Assembly (NCBI RefSeq): GCF_023184515.1
Contig: NZ_JAAHBP010000003.1
Location: 186,001 to 250,000 of the forward strand
Direction of reading: 5' to 3'
Source: Streptomyces sp. D2-8
GTDB taxonomy: Bacteria > Actinomycetota > Actinomycetes > Streptomycetales > Streptomycetaceae
Length of the DNA stretch: 64,000 nucleotides
The position numbers and the translations under genes were made by a program. Positions 29,269 to 38,760 of the stretch are shown here, piece after piece (the first letter of the stretch is position 1; every line of letters begins with the position of its first letter). The notes below the pieces were generated by a model. The model was given only the letters and a program-made list of their open reading frames with translations. It did no database searches and was not told the DNA's origin.

Positions 29269-31224
29269 ATGCCGAAACGCACGCGCTTCACGACCTGGAG
29301 ACCGCTCGCGACGGCGGCCACGGCCGCCCTCTTGGCCACACTGCTCACCCCGGCGGCCGCACAGGGCGCCCCGCGCGGGAGCGAACCCGTCTACTCGTAC
29401 GACAACGCCATCCGCGAGGCCGTCTGGGTGGACACCGGGCTCGACGGCGACCGCGACGGAAAGACCGACCGGGTCGCCGTCGACATCGTCCGCCCCCGCG
29501 AAACCGCCCGGCAGGGCCGCAAAGTCCCCGTCATCATGGACGCCAGCCCGTACTACTCCTGCTGCGGGCGCGGCAACGAGAGCCAGAAGAAGACGTACGA
29601 CGCAGACGGCGACGTCGCGCAGATGCCGCTGTACTACGACAACTACTTCGTCCCGCGCGGCTACGCCTTCGTCGGCGTCGACCTGGCCGGAACCAACCGC
29701 TCTGACGGCTGCGTCGACGTCGGCGGCCGCTCCGACATCCAGTCCGCGAAGGCCGTCGTCGACTGGCTGAACGGCCGGGCCGAGGCCTACACGAGCCGCA
29801 CGGGCGGCACCCGCGCCGGGGCCGGCTGGACCAACGGCCGCACCGGCATCATCGGCAAGAGCTGGGACGGCACCATCGCCAACGGCGTCGCCGCCACCGG
29901 CGTCAAGGGCCTGAAGACCATCGTCCCGATCAGCGCCATCTCCTCCTGGTACGACTACTACTTCCAGCAGGGCGCCCCGCTCTACGACTCCGGCCCCGAG
30001 TGGCTGTCCGACTACGTCAACAGCCCCGACGCCCGGGCCAAGTGCGACGCCGTCCAGCAGAAGCTCGTCGACGGCGCCCCGCGCACCGGCGACTGGACCC
30101 CGCTGTGGACCGAGCGCGACTACGTGAAGGCCGCGCGGAAGGTCAGGGCGAGCGTCTTCCTGATCCACGGCATGCAGGACCTCAACGTCCGCATGAAGCA
30201 CGTCGGCCAGTGGTGGGACGCCCTCGCGAAGAACGGCGTCGACCGCAAGATCTGGCTGTCGCAGACCGGCCACGTCGACCCCTTCGACTTCCGCCGCGGC
30301 GCTTGGGTCAGGACGCTGCACCGCTGGTTCGACCACGAACTCATGGGCATCGACAACGGCATCGACCGCGAGCCCATGGCCGACATCGAACGCGCACCCG
30401 ACCAGTGGGACACCTCCCGCGTCTGGCCGCCGAGCGGCACCCGGGCCGCCACTCTGCGCCCCGACCGGGGCACCCAGGCCGGCGTCGGCACCCTCGGTCT
30501 GCACCGCGGGCACGGCACCGAGACGTTCACCGACGACCCGAAGCTGAGCGAGACCGACTGGGCCGCCCGGATCGACAAGCCGACACCGGAGAAGGCCGGC
30601 TTCGTCACCGGGCCGCTCACCCGCGACCTGCGCCTGTCCGGCTCCTCCGAGGTCACCGTCACCGCGACGCCCTCCACCCCGACGGCCCACCTCTCCGCCG
30701 TCCTCGTGGACATCGGCCCCGCCACCGTCCGCGACTACGCCGACGCCGGAGAAGGCATCACCACTCTCACGCACCGCACCTGCTGGGGCCCGAGCACCCC
30801 CGCGGACAGCTCCTGCTTCAAGGAGACGAAGGCGAAGACCGCCGACGTCGACTACACGGTCGTCAGCCGCGGTTGGGCCGACCTCGGCAACCACGCCTCC
30901 GGTCACAAGGGCTCCCCGCTCACCCCGGGCAAGCGGTACACGATCACCCTCGACCTCGCGGCGACCGACCACGTCGTGCCCGAGGGACACCGCCTCGCGC
31001 TGATCGTCGCGGGCACCGACCAGGGCCTCATCGACCCTCCCGCCGACCGGCCGAAGCTCACGCTCGACCTCTCCCGCACCTCGGCGCGCGTCCCGTTCGC
31101 CGGCGGAGCCACCGCCTTCGCCCGGGCCACCACGGGCACCGCGTTCGCCACCCCCGACGCCACGGTCCTGGACGGCGTACGGGAGCCGCGCACCACGCAC
31201 CGCGTCCCGGAGGGAACCCGGTGA
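29269..31224 (+). CDS. Secreted X-Pro dipeptidyl-peptidase-like S15/CocE hydrolase
   Basis: 651 aa. The signal peptide ([20 protein letters not shown]) ends near residue 33. The alpha/beta-hydrolase domain carries the nucleophile in GKSWDG (S198), an Asp in [10 protein letters not shown] and a His in [12 protein letters not shown]-terminal jelly-roll (about 430-620; [43 protein letters not shown]) is typical of X-Pro dipeptidyl-peptidases and cocaine-esterase-like acylases. X-Pro dipeptide release is the most likely activity. The stop codon overlaps the GTG of the M14 gene (GTGA), so the two are translationally coupled. Confidence 0.92.
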   Translation: MPKRTRFTTWRPLATAATAALLATLLTPAAAQGAPRGSEPVYSYDNAIREAVWVDTGLDGDRDGKTDRVAVDIVRPRETARQGRKVPVIMDASPYYSCCGRGNESQKKTYDADGDVAQMPLYYDNYFVPRGYAFVGVDLAGTNRSDGCVDVGGRSDIQSAKAVVDWLNGRAEAYTSRTGGTRAGAGWTNGRTGIIGKSWDGTIANGVAATGVKGLKTIVPISAISSWYDYYFQQGAPLYDSGPEWLSDYVNSPDARAKCDAVQQKLVDGAPRTGDWTPLWTERDYVKAARKVRASVFLIHGMQDLNVRMKHVGQWWDALAKNGVDRKIWLSQTGHVDPFDFRRGAWVRTLHRWFDHELMGIDNGIDREPMADIERAPDQWDTSRVWPPSGTRAATLRPDRGTQAGVGTLGLHRGHGTETFTDDPKLSETDWAARIDKPTPEKAGFVTGPLTRDLRLSGSSEVTVTATPSTPTAHLSAVLVDIGPATVRDYADAGEGITTLTHRTCWGPSTPADSSCFKETKAKTADVDYTVVSRGWADLGNHASGHKGSPLTPGKRYTITLDLAATDHVVPEGHRLALIVAGTDQGLIDPPADRPKLTLDLSRTSARVPFAGGATAFARATTGTAFATPDATVLDGVREPRTTHRVPEGTR

Positions 31225-32510
31225 CCCGCGACACCACCCGCGTCCGCGCCCTGATCCTGACCACCGCGGCCCTCGTGGCCTCCCTGGTCGCCGCCCCCGC
31301 CCAGGCGACGACCACCGGCTCCCCGCCGCGCACCGGCTTCGAGCAGTCGAACGGCGCCCGCTGGACCACCCAGCCCGAGGAGCAGGACTTCCTCGAAGCC
31401 GTCGACCGGTCCGGCAGCCGCGTCTCCGTGACCCGCTTCGGCACGACGCAGCAGGACCGCCCGCTCCGGCTGGTGCGGATCGGCAACCGCCCGAGCCCCA
31501 ACAAGGTGCTGCTCGTCTGCAGCCAGCACGGCGACGAACCCTCCGGCCGCGAGGCCTGCCTGACCACCGTCCGCGACCTCGCCTACGCCCGTGACAGTCG
31601 CACCCGGCGCTTCCTGGACCGCACCACGGTCCTGGTCGTGCCCACCGCCAACCCGGACGGCCGGGCCGCGAACACGCGCGGCAACGGCGACGGCGTCGAC
31701 ATCAACCGCGACCATCTCGCCCTGAAGACCGCCGAGGGCCGCGCCCTGGCCGCCCTCATCCGCGACCAGCGCCCCGACGTCGTCTACGACCTGCACGAGT
31801 ACGGCGCCACACCCCCGTACTACGACAAGGACCTCTTCGATCTGTGGCCGCGCAACCTCAACACCCACGAGGCGGTCCACGACGAGGCGCAGACCCTGTC
31901 CGAGGCGTACGTCCGCCCCGCCGCCCGACGGGCCGGCCACTCGACCGGCACCTACGGCATCTGGACGGACCCGGAGACCGGTGAGCCGATCAAGCAAGTC
32001 GCCGGCGACGGACAAGAGCGCATTCTTCGCAATATGTCCGGTGTGAAGCACTCCGTCGGGCTGCTCATCGAGAGCCGCGTGGACCCGCTCACCGAGGCGG
32101 AGAAGGCGGACGAGGCCCTGAACAACCGGCGCCGGGTCACCTCCCAACTCGATGCTCTCAAGGGCCTGTTCGGCTACACCGACCAGCGCCGCGCCCGGAT
32201 TGAGACGGCGACGGCCGAAGCCCGGCTCGCGGGCTACGCCACCACCGGCCCCGTGTACGTCGGCGGCGCCGACAACGACCCACCCGAACCGGCCGAAATC
32301 ATCCAGAATCCGCCCTGTGGCTACCGGCTCACCCCCGCCCAGTACGCCGAAGTGGGCGACGAACTCGCGCTGCACGGTGTGCGCGTACGCCGGGACGCCG
32401 AGGGCGTGCTCGTGCCCCTGCGCCAGCCCCTGCGGGCGCTCGTGCCGCTGCTGCTCGACGACCGGGCCGAGTACCACCTGACAGGAGGTTCATCCGAAAC
32501 TGCATGTTGA
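31221..32510 (+). CDS. Secreted M14-family zinc carboxypeptidase
   Basis: 429 aa. A signal peptide ([20 protein letters not shown]) precedes the carboxypeptidase fold: the first zinc motif HGDE in [18 protein letters not shown], substrate-binding [18 protein letters not shown] and DINRDH, the third zinc ligand in [10 protein letters not shown], and the catalytic Glu in VGLLIESR. It is likely to remove C-terminal residues from peptides outside the cell, complementing the upstream S15 enzyme. GTG 31221 has GGAGGGAAC upstream and overlaps the preceding stop by 4 bp. A 120-residue C-terminal extension has no assigned domain. Confidence 0.9.
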   Translation: MTRDTTRVRALILTTAALVASLVAAPAQATTTGSPPRTGFEQSNGARWTTQPEEQDFLEAVDRSGSRVSVTRFGTTQQDRPLRLVRIGNRPSPNKVLLVCSQHGDEPSGREACLTTVRDLAYARDSRTRRFLDRTTVLVVPTANPDGRAANTRGNGDGVDINRDHLALKTAEGRALAALIRDQRPDVVYDLHEYGATPPYYDKDLFDLWPRNLNTHEAVHDEAQTLSEAYVRPAARRAGHSTGTYGIWTDPETGEPIKQVAGDGQERILRNMSGVKHSVGLLIESRVDPLTEAEKADEALNNRRRVTSQLDALKGLFGYTDQRRARIETATAEARLAGYATTGPVYVGGADNDPPEPAEIIQNPPCGYRLTPAQYAEVGDELALHGVRVRRDAEGVLVPLRQPLRALVPLLLDDRAEYHLTGGSSETAC

Positions 32511-32549
32511 GAGGGGTGAAATTCCGCCACACGTGGTAGCAGCGTTTAC

Positions 32550-32567
32550 GGAGGACCTACGTCCTCC
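32550..32567 (+). terminator. Hairpin between the M14 and BCCT genes
   Basis: GGAGGAC (32550-32556) pairs with GTCCTCC (32561-32567) over a 4-nt loop and is followed by CCTGCTTTT. It may end the peptidase operon or lie in the BCCT leader. Confidence 0.5.
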
Positions 32568-32595
32568 CCTGCTTTTACGATGAAAGGTGCCGCCT

Positions 32596-34320
32596 GTGAC
32601 ACAAGAACGACCAAGCGACAAGGGCTCCCAGGAGGGAGCCGCGCTGCCGGGGTCGGAAGCGGGCCTGCCCGGTCAGGACCGGCCGCAGACCGACCGCATC
32701 GTCTTCGGTGTCACGGCGGCGCTCACCCTCGCCTTCGTGGTCTGGGGCGCGACGGCGACCGACTCCCTCGAAAGCGTCTCCAGCAGCATGCTCGGTGGGC
32801 TGATGCACAACGGCGGCTGGGCGTTCATGCTCGCCGCCTCCGGCTTCGTCGTCTTCGCCCTCTGGCTCGCGATCAGCCGCTACGGCCGTATCCACCTCGG
32901 TGCGGAGGGTGAGGAACCCGAGTTCCGCACGGTGTCCTGGGTCGCGATGATGTTCAGCGCGGGCATGGGCATCGGCCTGATGTTCTACGGCGTGAGCGAG
33001 CCGCTGTCGCACTACGGCACGCCCCCGCCCGGCTCGAACCCGGCTGACTCCGGCGAACGCATGGAGACGGCCATGGCCACCACCCTGTTCCACTGGACGC
33101 TCCACCCGTGGGCGATCTACGCGGTGGTGGGTCTCGCCATCGCCTACAGCACCTTCCGCAGGCGGCGCCGGCAGACCATAAGCGCCGTCTTCACCCCGCT
33201 GATCGGCAAGAAGAACGCCAACGGCGGCATCGGCCGGGCCATCGACATCCTCGCGATCATCGCGACCGTCTTCGGCTCCGCCGCCTCCCTCGGCCTCGGC
33301 GCGCTCCAGATCGGCTCCGGTGTGCAGGAGCTGAAGTGGATGGACAAGGTGAGCACCGGGCTGCTCGTCACGATCATCGCGGTGCTGACCCTGGCCTTCG
33401 TCGCGTCGGCGATCTCCGGTGTGGAGAAGGGCATCCAGTGGCTGTCCAACACCAACATGGTGCTGGCGCTGGTGCTCGCCCTGTTCGTGTTCGTGGTCGG
33501 CCCGACCATCATCGTCCTCGACCTGCTGCCCACCTCCGTCTTCGCCTACCTCGGCGACCTGCCCCAGCTGGCCGGCCGCACCGAGGCGAGCGGCGGCGAG
33601 GGCGTCGCCGACTGGCTGGGCAGCTGGACGGTCTTCTACTGGGCGTGGTGGATCTCCTGGACGCCGTTCGTCGGCATGTTCATCGCCCGCATCAGCCGGG
33701 GCCGCACGATCCGCCAGTTCGTCGGCGGTGTCATCCTCGTGCCCAGCACGGTCAGCCTGATCTGGTTCGCGATCTTCGGCGGCTCGGCGATGAAGATGCA
33801 GGAGGAGGGGCAGCTCGCCAAGGAGGCGACCCCGGAGGGCCAGCTCTTCGGCGTGCTCCAGCAGTTCCCCATCGCCACCGCCACGAGCCTGCTCGTGATG
33901 ATCCTCGTCGGCATCTTCTTCGTCTCGGGCGCCGACGCGGCCTCGATCGTCATGGGCACCCTGTCGCAGAAGGGCGCCCTCGAACCCGGTCGCTTCGTGG
34001 TGGTGTTCTGGGGTGTGGTCACCGGTGCGGTGGCCGCGATCATGCTCATGGTCGGCAGCGGCCAGGGCGACGCGCTGACAGGTCTGCAGAACCTCACGAT
34101 CCTCGCGGCGGCGCCGTTCGTGATCGTGATGATCTTCATGTGTGTCGCCCTCATGCGTGACCTTCGCCGCGACCCGGTGATCGTGCGGGAGCAGATGGGC
34201 TCCGAGGCCGTCGAAATGGCCGTCATGGCAGGCCACAAGAAGTACGACGGCGATTTCGAGTTCCGCGTCGGCCCGGGCCGCGGCCCGGACGTGGAGGGGG
34301 ACCCGATCGGCAAGCACTGA
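32596..34320 (+). CDS. BCCT-family betaine/carnitine/choline transporter
   Basis: 574 aa with a polar N-terminus (about 35 residues) and 12 membrane helices. Family landmarks are SWVAMMFSAGMGIGLMFYGV, SEPLSHYG, a long LFHWTLHPWAIYAVVGLAIA helix, and the signature TVFYWAWWISWTPFVGMFIA with RISRGRTIRQF. It imports quaternary ammonium compounds such as glycine betaine by ion symport, mainly for osmoprotection. GTG 32596 was chosen because GAAAGG lies 8 nt upstream. The C-terminal tail (VGPGRGPDVEGDPIGKH) could be the osmosensing part. A hairpin follows the stop. Confidence 0.94.
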   Translation: MTQERPSDKGSQEGAALPGSEAGLPGQDRPQTDRIVFGVTAALTLAFVVWGATATDSLESVSSSMLGGLMHNGGWAFMLAASGFVVFALWLAISRYGRIHLGAEGEEPEFRTVSWVAMMFSAGMGIGLMFYGVSEPLSHYGTPPPGSNPADSGERMETAMATTLFHWTLHPWAIYAVVGLAIAYSTFRRRRRQTISAVFTPLIGKKNANGGIGRAIDILAIIATVFGSAASLGLGALQIGSGVQELKWMDKVSTGLLVTIIAVLTLAFVASAISGVEKGIQWLSNTNMVLALVLALFVFVVGPTIIVLDLLPTSVFAYLGDLPQLAGRTEASGGEGVADWLGSWTVFYWAWWISWTPFVGMFIARISRGRTIRQFVGGVILVPSTVSLIWFAIFGGSAMKMQEEGQLAKEATPEGQLFGVLQQFPIATATSLLVMILVGIFFVSGADAASIVMGTLSQKGALEPGRFVVVFWGVVTGAVAAIMLMVGSGQGDALTGLQNLTILAAAPFVIVMIFMCVALMRDLRRDPVIVREQMGSEAVEMAVMAGHKKYDGDFEFRVGPGRGPDVEGDPIGKH

Positions 34321-34333
34321 TCCGAACGGCGGC

Positions 34334-34365
34334 GGGCGGCCCGGGTTCCGTGAACCGGGCCGCCC
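34334..34365. terminator. Hairpin terminator between BCCT and D-amino-acid oxidase genes
   Basis: GGGCGGCCCGGGTTC (34334 on) pairs with GAACCGGGCCGCCC (to 34365) with one bulge, between two convergent genes. Confidence 0.8.
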
Positions 34366-34392
34366 TCGCGGTTCGGACGCCGCCGCTCGTCC

Positions 34393-35343
34393 TCAGCCGG
34401 AGACCAGCCGGGCCGCCTCCTCCGCGCACCCCCAGGCCACGGTGACGCCCGCGCCGCCGTGGCCGTAGTTGTGCACCAGGAGCCGCCCGTCCGGCAGGGC
34501 GTCGCGCTCCAGCCGGACCGCCGGCCGGGTGGGCCGTAGCCCGACCCGGTGCCCCAGCACGCGGGCCCCGGCGATCTCCGGCCGCAGTGCCGCACAGCGC
34601 CGGATGATCGCCTCGGCCGTCGCGGGGTCCGGCTCCAGCGACCACGCGTCCTCCTCCGAAGTGCCGCCGAGGACGAGCCCGCCCGGCTGCGGGAACAGGT
34701 ACGTGTGCTCCCCGGCCGCGTCGGAGGAGACCAGCCAGGTGTCGATCCCGGGGTTCTCCACGACGACGAGCTGCCCGCGCACGGGCCGCACGGAGGGATC
34801 CGGCACGAGCTCCCGCGCGGCGAGTCCCGTGCAGTTGACCACCACCGGCGCGTCCACCTCCGCGAACCCGGACACCGTACGCGTCTCGACCACGCCACCC
34901 GCAGCCACGAACCGCTCCCGCAGCCACGGCAGATGGGCCGGCATGTCGATGAGCGGCAGCCGTGCCCGGACGCCCGTGCCCGCGTACTCCCGGGCCGTGG
35001 ACGCCCGCAGCCCCGGCACCCGCCCCGCCAGCCACTCGTCGGCCTCGTCGAGGCGGGTCTCACCCTGTACCCCTTCGACCATGCGTACGCCGGCCGGTTC
35101 GGCCCGTGCCGCCAGCTCCTCGTACACCTCCAGTGACCGCAGCGCCCACGCGCGTGCCATCGCGACCGGCTCGATCCGGTACGGCCACCACAGCGCGCCC
35201 GCAACGGCTGAGGTGGTCGGCTCGACGGCGTCGCGCGACCACACCCGCACTCGCCGCCCCTGCTCCGCGAGAACCAGGGCGGTCGTCAGCCCGACCACCC
35301 CGCCGCCGACCACCACGATCTCGCCACTCGACTCACTCGCCAT
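34393..35343 (-). CDS. D-amino-acid oxidase (FAD-dependent)
   Basis: 316 aa, the normal DAAO length. The FAD-binding motif is at the very N-terminus (IVVVGGGVVGLTTALVLAEQ), followed by VAGALWWPYRI, VVNCTGLAARELV, GQLVVVENP, a YLFPQPGGLVLGGTSEE strand and the C-terminal HNYGHGGAGVTVAWGCAEEA. The enzyme oxidises neutral or basic D-amino acids to 2-oxo acids with NH3 and H2O2. No peroxisomal-type tail is present, as expected in bacteria. I recall a characterised S. coelicolor DAAO from this region. The gene is divergent from the 340-aa protein at 35410. Confidence 0.94.
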   Translation of the reverse strand: MASESSGEIVVVGGGVVGLTTALVLAEQGRRVRVWSRDAVEPTTSAVAGALWWPYRIEPVAMARAWALRSLEVYEELAARAEPAGVRMVEGVQGETRLDEADEWLAGRVPGLRASTAREYAGTGVRARLPLIDMPAHLPWLRERFVAAGGVVETRTVSGFAEVDAPVVVNCTGLAARELVPDPSVRPVRGQLVVVENPGIDTWLVSSDAAGEHTYLFPQPGGLVLGGTSEEDAWSLEPDPATAEAIIRRCAALRPEIAGARVLGHRVGLRPTRPAVRLERDALPDGRLLVHNYGHGGAGVTVAWGCAEEAARLVSG

Positions 35344-35409
35344 GCCCGGACCGTAGCGGAATGTGTCATGCCGTGCTCACATCACGCGCAGTGTGGGGAT
35401 ACTCACAGC

Positions 35410-36432
35410 ATGTGTGCCGAGTACGCGACCTTCGGCCTGGCGCCCGCGATGCGGGCCGGGGGAGTCCTCAATGACGGTGGTTACCAGGTCCACCGGGACT
35501 TCGTGGACTTCATCGTCGACGGACGCCCGCTGCTGTTCCAGCTCTCCGACCTCGACGCGGTCTCCCCGCTCGCCTCCGACGTCCCACCCGCGATCTTCAC
35601 CGCGCAGGTCCGCAGCCTGCTCCTGGAGAGCGCGGCCCCGCTGCCCGGCGGCCGCTACGTCGTCTACGGCTGCCCCGAGTGCGAGGACCTGGCCTGCGGT
35701 GCCGTCACCGCGGTCATCCAGAGCGACGGCGAGGACTTCATCTGGCGGGACTTCGCCTGGCAGACCGACGAACACGCCGACCTGGAGCTCAACGGCTACC
35801 ACGGCATCGGCCCGTTCCGCTTCCGCGGCGCCGAGTACCGGACGGCGCTGAGCGCCCTGCTGAACGGCTCCGCGCCCGATCCCCGGCGCCGCGTGCTGCT
35901 GATCGGCGCCCGCGTCGCCGTCCTCGCCAAGCTGGCCGCGGCCTTACGCACCATCGGCGTCGGCGCCGACATCGCCCATGACGCCGACGGCGTACCCGCC
36001 GACGAACTCCGCGGCTACGGCGCCGTCGTCTTCGGCCACACGGCCGGGGAGCAGGAACGTGCCGCCGTCCGCCGCGCCTTCGAGCGCGCCCGGGTCCCGG
36101 TCGCCCACGTCGACGGCCTCGCCCCGATCGTCCCGCTCCTCGTCGCCCAGATCGAACACGCCCTGGACCGCAGCCCGGCCGACCGGCGCCGCCTCACCGG
36201 CCTCACCGCCGCCGGCGGCAGCGCGGACGTCGACGTCTCCTCCGCCTGCCGGATCACCGTCACCGCCTACCGGCTCGACCGGCTCTCCCGCACCCACACC
36301 CACGAGATCTTCGACGGCGTCCTCGAAGCGGGCCGCCACCGCATCGCCCTCGACGCGAAGGCGGTCAGGGGCCGGTCCTTCGTCGTGGCACGCACCTCCC
36401 GAAGCGTCCTGGCGGTGGCCGTGAACCACTGA
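35410..36432 (+). CDS. Conserved hypothetical protein, 340 aa, with in-frame TTA codon
   Basis: 340 aa. No family recognised with confidence. The first half (DFVDFIVDGRPLLFQLSDLD, RYVVYGCPECEDLACGAVTA) has a CPxC-x5-C cysteine set and reads like small conserved actinobacterial proteins. The second half (RRVLLIGARVAVLAKLAAAL, YGAVVFGHTAGEQERAAVRR) resembles a Rossmann-type response or oxidoreductase domain without clear catalytic residues. A GATACT -10-like box (35398-35403) ends only 6 nt before ATG 35410, so the message may be leaderless. Codon 179 is TTA (35944-35946), suggesting bldA dependence. It lies 29 bp before an ABC-F gene on the same strand. Confidence 0.78.
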   Translation: MCAEYATFGLAPAMRAGGVLNDGGYQVHRDFVDFIVDGRPLLFQLSDLDAVSPLASDVPPAIFTAQVRSLLLESAAPLPGGRYVVYGCPECEDLACGAVTAVIQSDGEDFIWRDFAWQTDEHADLELNGYHGIGPFRFRGAEYRTALSALLNGSAPDPRRRVLLIGARVAVLAKLAAALRTIGVGADIAHDADGVPADELRGYGAVVFGHTAGEQERAAVRRAFERARVPVAHVDGLAPIVPLLVAQIEHALDRSPADRRRLTGLTAAGGSADVDVSSACRITVTAYRLDRLSRTHTHEIFDGVLEAGRHRIALDAKAVRGRSFVVARTSRSVLAVAVNH

Positions 36433-36461
36433 GCGGCCCGGCCGTTAGGATCGGCGCTCTG

Positions 36462-38102
36462 ATGACTGCCACCCTCGTCGCCAAGAACCTCGCCGCCGGC
36501 CACGGCGACCGCTCCCTGTTCACCGGCCTCGACCTCGTCGTCGCGCCCGGCGACGTGATCGGCCTGGTCGGAGCCAACGGCGCGGGCAAGTCCACCCTGC
36601 TCAGGATGCTCGCCGGACTCATCGCACCCGAGCAGGGCGACCTGCGCCTGTCCCCGCCGACCGCCACCGTCGGCCACCTCCCGCAGGAGCCGGACCGCCG
36701 GCCCGGCGAGACCGTACGGGCGTTCCTGGCCCGCCGCACCGGCGTCGACGAGGCGCAGCGCACCATGGACGAGGCGACCCAGGCCCTGGTCGACGGGGCA
36801 CCCGGCGCCGACGACGCCTACGCCACGAGCCTGGAGCGCTGGCTCGGCCTCGGCGGCGCCGACCTCGACGAACGCGCCGAGGAGGTTGCCGACGGCCTCG
36901 GTCTCGCGGTCGACCTGGACCAGCCGATGACGTCCTTGTCCGGCGGTCAGGCGGCCCGCGCCGGCCTCGCCTCCCTGCTCCTGTCCCGCTACGACGTCTT
37001 CCTCCTCGACGAGCCGACCAACGACCTCGACCTGGACGGCCTGGAGCGCCTCGAGCGCTTCGTGACCGGCCTGCGCGCCGGGACGGTGGTGGTCAGCCAC
37101 GACCGCGAGTTCCTCACCCGCACCGTCACCAAGGTCCTCGAACTCGACCTCGCCCAGCGGCAGATCAACCTCTTCGGCGGCGGTTACGAGGCCTACCTGG
37201 AGGAGCGGGAGGTCGCCCGCCGGCACGCCCGCGACGAGTTCGAGGAGTACGCCGACAAGAAGACGGCCCTCCAGGACCGCGCCCAGACACAGCGCTCTTG
37301 GATGGACAAGGGCGTGAAGAACGCGCGCCGCAAAGCGGGTAACGACAACGACAAGATCGGCCGCAAGTTCCGCAGCGAGGCCAGCGAGAAGCAGGCCGCG
37401 AAGGCCCGCCAGACCCAGCGCATGATCGAGCGCCTGGACGTCGTCGAGGAGCCCCGCAAGGAGTGGGACCTGCGCATGGAGATCGCGTCGGCCCCGCGCT
37501 CGGGCGCCGTCGTCGCGACCCTGCGGGACGCCGAGGTGCGCCGCGGCGGCTTCGTCCTCGGCCCCGTCTCCCTGCAGATCGACTGGGCGGACCGGGTGGC
37601 GGTGACGGGCGCGAACGGCGCCGGCAAGTCCACGCTGCTCGCCGCCCTCCTCGGCCGTGTCCCGCTGGACGCCGGGCACGCCGCGCTCGGCTCGGGCGTC
37701 CTGCTCGGCGAGGTCGACCAGGCCCGCAAGCTGTTCCACGGCGAGGAGTCCCTGCTCGACGCCTTCCGCACAGCCGTCCCGGACACCGAACCGGTCGAGA
37801 TCCGCACCCTCCTGGCCAAGTTCGGCCTCAAGACGGACCACGTCCTGCGCCCCGCGGCGAGCCTCTCCCCGGGCGAGCGCACCCGGGCCGCCCTGGCGCT
37901 GCTCCAGGGCCGGGGCGTCAACCTCCTGGTCCTCGACGAGCCGACCAATCACCTCGACCTGCCCGCCATCGAGCAACTGGAGTCCGCCCTCGACGCCTAC
38001 GAGGGCACCCTCCTGCTGGTCACCCACGACCGGCGCATGCTGGACGCCGTGCACGTCACCCGCCGCCTGGAGGTGGCGGACGGCAAGGTGACCGAGCGCT
38101 AA
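36462..38102 (+). CDS. ABC-F family ATPase (second paralogue in window)
   Basis: 546 aa, two cytosolic ABC domains: Walker A GANGAGKST in both halves, signatures LSGGQAARAGLAS and LSPGERTRAALAL, Walker B FLLDEPTNDLDL and LVLDEPTNHLDL. The linker is long and charged (WMDKGVKNARRKAGNDNDKI), as in ribosome-binding ABC-F factors. It differs in linker and domain spacing from the copy at 10937-12616 and has no insertion, so it belongs to another subfamily, either translation factor or resistance. There is no membrane partner. It ends overlapping the convergent glycolipid-binding-type gene by 4 bp. Confidence 0.9.
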   Translation: MTATLVAKNLAAGHGDRSLFTGLDLVVAPGDVIGLVGANGAGKSTLLRMLAGLIAPEQGDLRLSPPTATVGHLPQEPDRRPGETVRAFLARRTGVDEAQRTMDEATQALVDGAPGADDAYATSLERWLGLGGADLDERAEEVADGLGLAVDLDQPMTSLSGGQAARAGLASLLLSRYDVFLLDEPTNDLDLDGLERLERFVTGLRAGTVVVSHDREFLTRTVTKVLELDLAQRQINLFGGGYEAYLEEREVARRHARDEFEEYADKKTALQDRAQTQRSWMDKGVKNARRKAGNDNDKIGRKFRSEASEKQAAKARQTQRMIERLDVVEEPRKEWDLRMEIASAPRSGAVVATLRDAEVRRGGFVLGPVSLQIDWADRVAVTGANGAGKSTLLAALLGRVPLDAGHAALGSGVLLGEVDQARKLFHGEESLLDAFRTAVPDTEPVEIRTLLAKFGLKTDHVLRPAASLSPGERTRAALALLQGRGVNLLVLDEPTNHLDLPAIEQLESALDAYEGTLLLVTHDRRMLDAVHVTRRLEVADGKVTER

Positions 38103-38647
38103 CGGGCCGTCAGGCGCGTGGCGAGCCGGGGGTAGTCGACGACATACCCCTCGTCGTCGAACTCCAGGTCACTGCGGAAGTCGCCGGAGGAGTACCGGAC
38201 CCGCCCGGGTCCGAGATGCGTGTACGTCTGCCGTGACGGCCGCACTGTCAGGCTCGGCACCGCCACCCAGGCCATCAGGAACTCCCTTTCGCCCGGCGTC
38301 TGATGGAGCCCGTGCCGCAGCACCGGCATGGTGTTGGTGAGCGGACACAGCCCGAGATCGCAGTCGAGGGCTCCGTCGACGTCGGGGAGCGGCTCGCCGT
38401 TCGCGGTCCAGCCGCCCTCACCGTCGTGGAGCAGATCGAGCGCCCGGGTCCCGGCCTCGGCCTCCGCCGTGACAGTCAACCGCTTGGTCACGAATCCTTC
38501 TGCGGTCTCCAGCTCGTACGAGATCCAGTACGGCTCCGGAACGGTACCGACGGCCCGCCCGCGCGCCCGCAGCACGCCTTCTCCGAGCTGGACCCAGGCG
38601 GTCTCGAACCCGTGGCTCCCGGACACTTCCCAGGTGATGGCACGCAT
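38099..38647 (-). CDS. Putative glycolipid-binding family protein
   Basis: 182 aa resembling the putative glycolipid-binding family: an N-terminal ITWEVSGSHGFETAWVQL, central YELETAEGFVTKRLTVTAEA, GGWTANGEPLPDVDGALDCD, LGLCPLTNTMPVLRHGLH, a FLMAWVAVPSLTV strand and YSSGDFRSDLEFDDEGYVVD. The fold is a 12-stranded half-barrel in related structures. No enzyme activity is known. It lacks a signal peptide. Its stop codon lies within the end of the convergent ABC-F gene (4-bp overlap). Confidence 0.82.
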   Translation of the reverse strand: MRAITWEVSGSHGFETAWVQLGEGVLRARGRAVGTVPEPYWISYELETAEGFVTKRLTVTAEAEAGTRALDLLHDGEGGWTANGEPLPDVDGALDCDLGLCPLTNTMPVLRHGLHQTPGEREFLMAWVAVPSLTVRPSRQTYTHLGPGRVRYSSGDFRSDLEFDDEGYVVDYPRLATRLTAR

Positions 38648-38663
38648 TCGGCAACCCTAGAAC

Positions 38664-38739
38664 GGAAAGGGCGCGAAGCGCCTCTTTCCCAGGGGTGCGG
38701 GGAGCTGCGCGACCAGCCACAACGGGCCCGCAGCTCCCC
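38664..38739. repeat. Palindromic dispersed repeat typical of Streptomyces intergenic regions
   Basis: Two adjacent inverted repeats: GGAAAGGGCGC with GCGCCTCTTTCC (38664-38674/38678-38689), and GGGGAGCTGCG with CGCAGCTCCCC (38699-38709/38729-38739). The second has CGACCAGCCACAACGGGCC in the loop. The loop text and the GCGGGG-A-CTGCGCGACCAGCC arm match, from memory, a repeat seen many times between genes in Streptomyces chromosomes. It may also stop transcription between the two minus-strand genes. Confidence 0.7.
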
Positions 38740-38760
38740 ACGGCCTCCCCGACGGAACAG

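Noticed and set aside
32511..32595. Possible riboswitch leader before the BCCT transporter
   Set aside because: Only one short stem-loop is present; no glycine, SAM, c-di-AMP (ydaO) or other riboswitch consensus could be recognised in about 80 nt.
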